In this document: positions 60,255 through 64,000 of the stretch, one piece after another
How the letters are laid out: every line of letters begins with the position of its first letter
How positions within the stretch are numbered: the stretch's first letter is position 1
Source of the DNA: Mucilaginibacter endophyticus
GTDB taxonomy: Bacteria > Bacteroidota > Bacteroidia > Sphingobacteriales > Sphingobacteriaceae
DNA: 64,000 bases
Assembly (NCBI RefSeq): GCF_003351025.1
Contig: NZ_QPCG01000012.1
Coordinates: 62,001 to 126,000 of the forward strand
Direction of reading: 5' to 3'
Notes under the pieces: model-generated
What the model was told of the DNA's origin: nothing
The model's database searches: none
What the model saw: the letters and a program-made list of their open reading frames with translations, nothing else
Translations under genes and position numbers: made by a program

Positions 60255-62279
60255 ATGGATTTTCAATTAACATCTCAATATAAACCCACCGGCGATCAGC
60301 CCGAAGCTATACGGCAGTTGGTTGAAGGTATCAACAACCGTGACCCATATCAAACTCTTTTAGGGGTTACCGGGTCGGGCAAAACGTTTACTGTTGCCAA
60401 TATTATAGCACAAACGCAAAAGCCCACACTCATTCTGAGCCACAATAAAACATTGGCGGCACAGCTATATGGTGAGTTTAAACAGTTTTTCCCCGAAAAC
60501 GCGGTAAACTATTTTGTGTCATATTACGATTATTATCAACCTGAGGCGTTTATCCCTACCACAAACACCTACATAGAAAAAGACCTGCAGATAAATGAAG
60601 AGATAGAAAAACTTCGTTTACGCACTACCTCGTCTTTAATGTCGGGCAGGCGCGATGTTATCGTGGTGTCGTCCATATCATGTATCTATGGTATGGGTAA
60701 CCCTGACGACTTTGCCGATTCGGTTTTCAAATTTGCTGTAGGTACCCGCATCAGCAGGAATGCTTTTTTGCACCGCTTGGTGGAGATTTTATACGCCCGT
60801 ACCACTGCCGATTTTAAACGCGGAACATTCAGGGTAAAAGGTGACACCGTGGATATTTTTCCAGCTTATCTGGATTACGCGTATCGAATTTCATTTTTTG
60901 GCGATGACATTGAAGAGTTAAGTGCCTTTGACATCGGTACCGGCAAAACCATTGAAAAAATGACTCACATGGTGGTCTATCCGGCCAACCTATACGTGGC
61001 TCCCCGCGAGCGTTTCCTGCAATCCATCTGGGCAATACAGGAAGAACTTGAAACCCGCAAAAAGCAATTCATTGACGATGGCCGTTTCCTGGAAGCTAAA
61101 CGTTTGGAAGAAAGGGTTAATTACGACCTGGAAATGATCCGTGAGCTGGGTTACTGCTCTGGCATCGAGAACTATTCCCGCTTTTTTGACGGACGCAAGC
61201 CTGGTGCAAGGCCATTCTGCTTGCTCGACTATTTCCCGGAAGATTACCTGATGGTAATTGACGAAAGTCACGTAACCGTTCCGCAGATCAGGGCCATGTA
61301 TGGTGGTGACCGTTCGCGCAAGATCTCATTGGTTGACTATGGCTTCCGCTTACCGGCTGCCTTGGATAACCGTCCGCTTAATTTCCAGGAGTTTGAAAAC
61401 CTGGCGCCACAAACTGTTTACGTAAGTGCTACCCCGGGCGATTTTGAGCTGGAAAAATCGGGCGGTGTTGTAGTTGAACAGGTTATTCGCCCTACCGGAC
61501 TGCTTGATCCGGTCATCGATGTTCGCCCGGTAATTAACCAGGTAGATGACCTGCTTGACGAAGTAGATAAAACCATTAAAAAAGGCGATCGCGTGTTGGT
61601 AACTACGCTTACCAAACGTATGGCCGAAGAATTGGCCAAGTACATGGACAGGCTGGGCATTAAATGCCGTTATATCCACTCGGAGGTTAAAACCCTGCAG
61701 CGTGTGGAAATTTTACGGGGCCTGCGTCTTGGCGAATTTGATGTACTGATTGGTATCAACCTGCTTCGTGAAGGCCTCGATTTACCCGAAGTATCATTAG
61801 TGGCCATTTTAGATGCCGATAAAGAAGGCTTTTTAAGATCGGAACGCTCATTGATCCAAACCATCGGTCGCGCCGCCCGTAATGACCGTGGCCGGGTGAT
61901 CATGTATGCCGATAAAATAACCGATTCGATGCAGATAACGATGGATGAAACCAATCGTCGCCGTGAAATTCAGATTGCCTACAACACATTACACGGCATT
62001 ACACCGCTAACGGTTGGCAAAACCCGCGAGGAAATTATGGAGCAAACATCGGTGGTTGACTTTAAAGGCGGTGTACAACAGGCCTACGTAGAAACAGATA
62101 CCATCACCCTTGCCGCCGACCCTATTGTTCAATACATGACCAAGTCCGATCTGAAAAAATCAATCGACAATACCAAAAAAGATATGCTTGCCGCCGCCAA
62201 AAACATGGATTTCCTTTTGGCAGCCAAGCTACGCGACGAAATGTTTGCATTGGAAAAAATGATGGAAGAGAAATTTTAG
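60255..62279 (+). CDS. uvrB: Excinuclease ABC subunit B
   Basis: The helicase-like damage-verification subunit of nucleotide excision repair. The 674 residues include Walker A 'LLGVTGSGKTFTVAN', the beta-hairpin 'YYDYYQPEAFIP' that probes damage, DESH motif 'VIDESHVTVPQIRAMYGGD', helicase motif VI 'QTIGRAARN', and the C-terminal UVR motif ('LAAAKNMDFLLAAKLRDEMFALEKMM') that binds UvrC. Length and motif set are normal. The start is the first ATG, with a family-like N-terminus 'MDFQLTSQYKPTGDQPEAI'. Confidence 0.97.
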   Translation: MDFQLTSQYKPTGDQPEAIRQLVEGINNRDPYQTLLGVTGSGKTFTVANIIAQTQKPTLILSHNKTLAAQLYGEFKQFFPENAVNYFVSYYDYYQPEAFIPTTNTYIEKDLQINEEIEKLRLRTTSSLMSGRRDVIVVSSISCIYGMGNPDDFADSVFKFAVGTRISRNAFLHRLVEILYARTTADFKRGTFRVKGDTVDIFPAYLDYAYRISFFGDDIEELSAFDIGTGKTIEKMTHMVVYPANLYVAPRERFLQSIWAIQEELETRKKQFIDDGRFLEAKRLEERVNYDLEMIRELGYCSGIENYSRFFDGRKPGARPFCLLDYFPEDYLMVIDESHVTVPQIRAMYGGDRSRKISLVDYGFRLPAALDNRPLNFQEFENLAPQTVYVSATPGDFELEKSGGVVVEQVIRPTGLLDPVIDVRPVINQVDDLLDEVDKTIKKGDRVLVTTLTKRMAEELAKYMDRLGIKCRYIHSEVKTLQRVEILRGLRLGEFDVLIGINLLREGLDLPEVSLVAILDADKEGFLRSERSLIQTIGRAARNDRGRVIMYADKITDSMQITMDETNRRREIQIAYNTLHGITPLTVGKTREEIMEQTSVVDFKGGVQQAYVETDTITLAADPIVQYMTKSDLKKSIDNTKKDMLAAAKNMDFLLAAKLRDEMFALEKMMEEKF

Positions 62280-62459
62280 GCTTCAGGTTTCAGATGTGCA
62301 AATTTCAAATGTGTAAATGGGCAAATTTCAGATGGGCAAATGACAGATTAGAAAATTAAGTTTTTTTCATTTGCAAATCTTCACATTTGAAATCTGCAAA
62401 TCGTCAAATCATCTTTTTCATTTGCACATCTGCACATTTGAAATTTGCACATTATCAAC
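62280..62459. repeat. Inverted GCAAATTTCAAATG word repeat
   Basis: The left half (62285-62355) repeats words such as TTTCAGATGTGCAAATTTC, AAATGTGTAAATGGGC and AAATTTCAGATGGGCAAAT. The right half (62368-62455) repeats the complements: TTTGCAAATCTTCACATTTG, AAATCTGCAAATCG and GCACATCTGCACATTTG. The two pair into a long imperfect hairpin downstream of uvrB. Confidence 0.85.
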
Positions 62460-62496
62460 TCAAATCATAATAAAACATTTTTAACGTTATATACCT

Positions 62497-62504
62497 TATA
62501 TTTG
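62497..62504 (+). promoter_or_regulatory. -7 box of the DUF4834 gene
   Basis: TATATTTG matches TAnnTTTG; the predicted start near 62510 leaves about 14 bases to the ATG at 62524. No clear -33 is visible. Confidence 0.5.
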
Positions 62505-62523
62505 TAAGCTCAAAATTAACAGT

Positions 62524-62778
62524 ATGATTCTTATTCGTTTCCTGATCATATCTATTTGTATATTATACATTGTACGCAGCCTGGCACGTTACCTGTTGCC
62601 ATTCCTTTTTGAAAGTGTTGTAAATAAAGCGCAACAACAATATCAGCAACAGCAACGTAATTATAATGAAGGCCCAAAACCTGATGGCAAAATCAGGATT
62701 GATCATATTCCGCAGCCTAAAAAAGGCAGCGTGCCCGATAGCGAAGGTGAGTTTGTTGATTACGAAGAAGTAAAATAA
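62524..62778 (+). CDS. DUF4834 small membrane-anchored protein
   Basis: An 84-residue protein with an N-terminal transmembrane helix ('LIRFLIISICILYIVRSLARYLLPFLF') and a polar tail rich in glutamine then 'GKIRIDHIPQPKKGSVPDSEGEFVDYEEVK'. The tail ending in FVDYEEVK is the mark of DUF4834, a Bacteroidota family of unknown role. It is the first gene of a possible operon with the next two. Confidence 0.85.
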   Translation: MILIRFLIISICILYIVRSLARYLLPFLFESVVNKAQQQYQQQQRNYNEGPKPDGKIRIDHIPQPKKGSVPDSEGEFVDYEEVK

Positions 62779-62794
62779 CCTAAATCAATAAACT

Positions 62795-63088
62795 ATGGAC
62801 ACTAACCCGGTATTTAACAGGCGTCATAACCATAATAATACGCCCGCCTCGGTAACACTTATTATCACCAACTTTATAGTATTTGGCCTGTCCACCCAAA
62901 TGTTTACTTCCTGTGCCGGCATTAACACTTTTTTTTGGGTGGTTTTAGCCGCTTTAGCTGTTTATAATTACTTCACCATACGTAAATACCGCGAAGATTA
63001 TGACAAACCCCAGGTCATAGCCTACGTGGTGAGCCTTGTTGTAATGATAGGCTTATATTTTGTTTTGCGGTACGCACAACACTGCTAA
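62795..63088 (+). CDS. Small three-helix membrane protein
   Basis: A 97-residue protein with three predicted transmembrane segments (about 20-37, 45-62 and 73-93) and a short polar N-terminus rich in Asn/His. I do not recognise a family. It starts 16 bases after the DUF4834 stop and may be co-transcribed with it. Confidence 0.7.
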   Translation: MDTNPVFNRRHNHNNTPASVTLIITNFIVFGLSTQMFTSCAGINTFFWVVLAALAVYNYFTIRKYREDYDKPQVIAYVVSLVVMIGLYFVLRYAQHC

Positions 63089-63134
63089 CAAATTCCTTAA
63101 CAAAACTTATAATTCCTATTCTCATTGTAATTTC

Positions 63135-63142
63135 TATTTTTG
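63135..63142 (+). promoter_or_regulatory. -7 box upstream of the YfhO-like gene
   Basis: TATTTTTG matches TAnnTTTG; the predicted start near 63148 leaves about 25 bases to the ATG at 63174. The -33 is unclear. Confidence 0.45.
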
Positions 63143-63173
63143 AGGAATATAATATCCATTTCAAAAAATTTAA

Positions 63174-64000
63174 ATGAATAACTGGTTTAAGCGTAACGGC
63201 ATTCATTTTGCCATAGCTGCAATTTTCTTAGTGATCTGCTTTATATTTTTAACCCCGGCTTTTCAGGGAAAAACATTAGGCGGTAATGACGTTACAAGGG
63301 CACAATCAACCCAAAAAGAAATTAATGATTATAAGGCCAAAGACACCACCATATTGTGGACCAACCAGATTTATGGCGGTATGCCAACCTACCAGGTATG
63401 GGCTCCTTATAAAGCCAATTTAACTACATGGGTAGTTAGCGCCATAAACTATACTTTCCCAACCCCTGTTGGTACAGTGCTGTTATTCTTATTAGGTACA
63501 TACTTTTTATTTATAGTATTAAAGGTGAATCCATGGCTTGCGGCGGCGGGTGCGGTAGCGTTCACCTTTTCATCGTATAATATTATTTTGCTGGTTGCCG
63601 GTCACGCAAACCAGGCCTTTGCTATTGCATTTTTCGGGCCGATACTTGCGGGCATTATCCTTACGCTTCGGGGCAAGCACCTGTTGGGTTTCGCAGTTAC
63701 AGCTTTATTTCTTGCATTAGAGATCAGGGCCAACCACATACAAATGACTTATTATTTGATGCTGGCCCTATTAATTATGGTGGGTATTGAGCTTTACCAT
63801 GCTATAAAAAACAAAACGCTGAACGATTTTCTAAAATCGGTAGGCTATATAGCTGCCGCGGTACTGCTTGCTGTTGCCGTAAATGCATCTATCTTATGGA
63901 GCACTGCCGATTATGGCAATGAAACCATTCGTGGTAAATCAAACCTTACCAGGCAAGCAGCAGAGCCCAACAACGGCTTGGCCCGCGATTACGCTTACGA
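63174..64000 (+). CDS. YfhO-family multi-pass membrane protein, 5' part
   Basis: The first 275 residues of a large membrane protein that runs off the window. It begins 'MNNWFKRNGIHFAIAAIFLVIC' and has several transmembrane helices plus periplasmic motifs 'GGNDVTRAQSTQKEI' and 'WTNQIYGGMPTYQVW', typical of YfhO-family proteins, which are linked to glycosylation of surface polymers (GT-C-like fold). The ATG at 63174 follows a matching promoter box. Confidence 0.82.
   Translation, partial: MNNWFKRNGIHFAIAAIFLVICFIFLTPAFQGKTLGGNDVTRAQSTQKEINDYKAKDTTILWTNQIYGGMPTYQVWAPYKANLTTWVVSAINYTFPTPVGTVLLFLLGTYFLFIVLKVNPWLAAAGAVAFTFSSYNIILLVAGHANQAFAIAFFGPILAGIILTLRGKHLLGFAVTALFLALEIRANHIQMTYYLMLALLIMVGIELYHAIKNKTLNDFLKSVGYIAAAVLLAVAVNASILWSTADYGNETIRGKSNLTRQAAEPNNGLARDYAY

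Overview
The window reads as chromosomal DNA from a soil or aquatic member of the Bacteroidota, most likely family Sphingobacteriaceae (Mucilaginibacter/Pedobacter-like). The case rests on a full-length SprA translocon of the type IX secretion system (T9SS), a secreted protein ending in a gliding/T9SS type-B C-terminal domain, a RemB-like barrel, many families largely confined to Bacteroidota (DUF2480, DUF3109, DUF4292, DUF4834, DUF6427, YjjG, PpiD and LptC variants), promoter boxes of the Bacteroidota form TAnnTTTG, few Shine-Dalgarno sequences, and abundant palindromic intergenic repeats. I see no insertion sequence, prophage, CRISPR array, tRNA or rRNA, and base composition looks even, so this is mostly core chromosome.

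Layout. 1-9160: the tail of a large AsmA-like protein, then sprA and ruvA on the minus strand. 9160-12240: malic enzyme and a small DUF1801 protein. 12241-22345: an envelope block on the minus strand in the order Wzx-type flippase, dut, TPR protein, DUF4292 lipoprotein, EnvC-like factor, two TatA/B proteins, gatA and a LysM lytic transglycosylase, with acylphosphatase upstream. 22573-31000: YceI, an amidohydrolase, rlmN-comF, and glyA with a multi-PAS hybrid kinase. 31246-37146: the MBG-repeat T9SS cargo protein, then an aldo/keto reductase-cupin-NTF2 operon facing an AraC regulator. 37350-42170: scpA, a DoxX-like membrane protein, dxs and alkB. 42192-47657: a MazF-type toxin-antitoxin pair, the RemB-like barrel, gmd, and three DUF proteins. 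47806-56487: PpiD-like chaperone, LptC, an outer-membrane barrel, coaX, purQ, DUF6427, a glycosyltransferase and an LpxH-like phosphoesterase. 56565-59866: a 36-residue membrane ORF, DinB, YjjG, upp, and a GNAT-MarR operon. 60255-64000: uvrB, two small proteins and the start of a YfhO-family membrane protein.

How the genes fit together. Much of the window builds or polices the envelope: export through the outer membrane (SprA and a candidate substrate), inner-membrane Tat export, LPS transport and modification (LptC, LpxH-like, flippase, gmd), peptidoglycan cutting (transglycosylase, EnvC-like) and periplasmic folding (PpiD). The rest is housekeeping (uvrB, ruvA, rlmN, dxs, glyA, coaX, purQ, upp, dut, gatA).

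The least explained material lies between genes. There are several families of hairpin-forming repeats, including a class in which each locus uses its own short degenerate word, repeated directly in one arm and inverted in the other. One arm appears to encode part of a signal peptide. Palindromes also sit on the promoters of ruvA-sprA and GNAT-marR, where they look like operators, and a structured region downstream of the AraC gene has two hairpins with different stems but the same loop.
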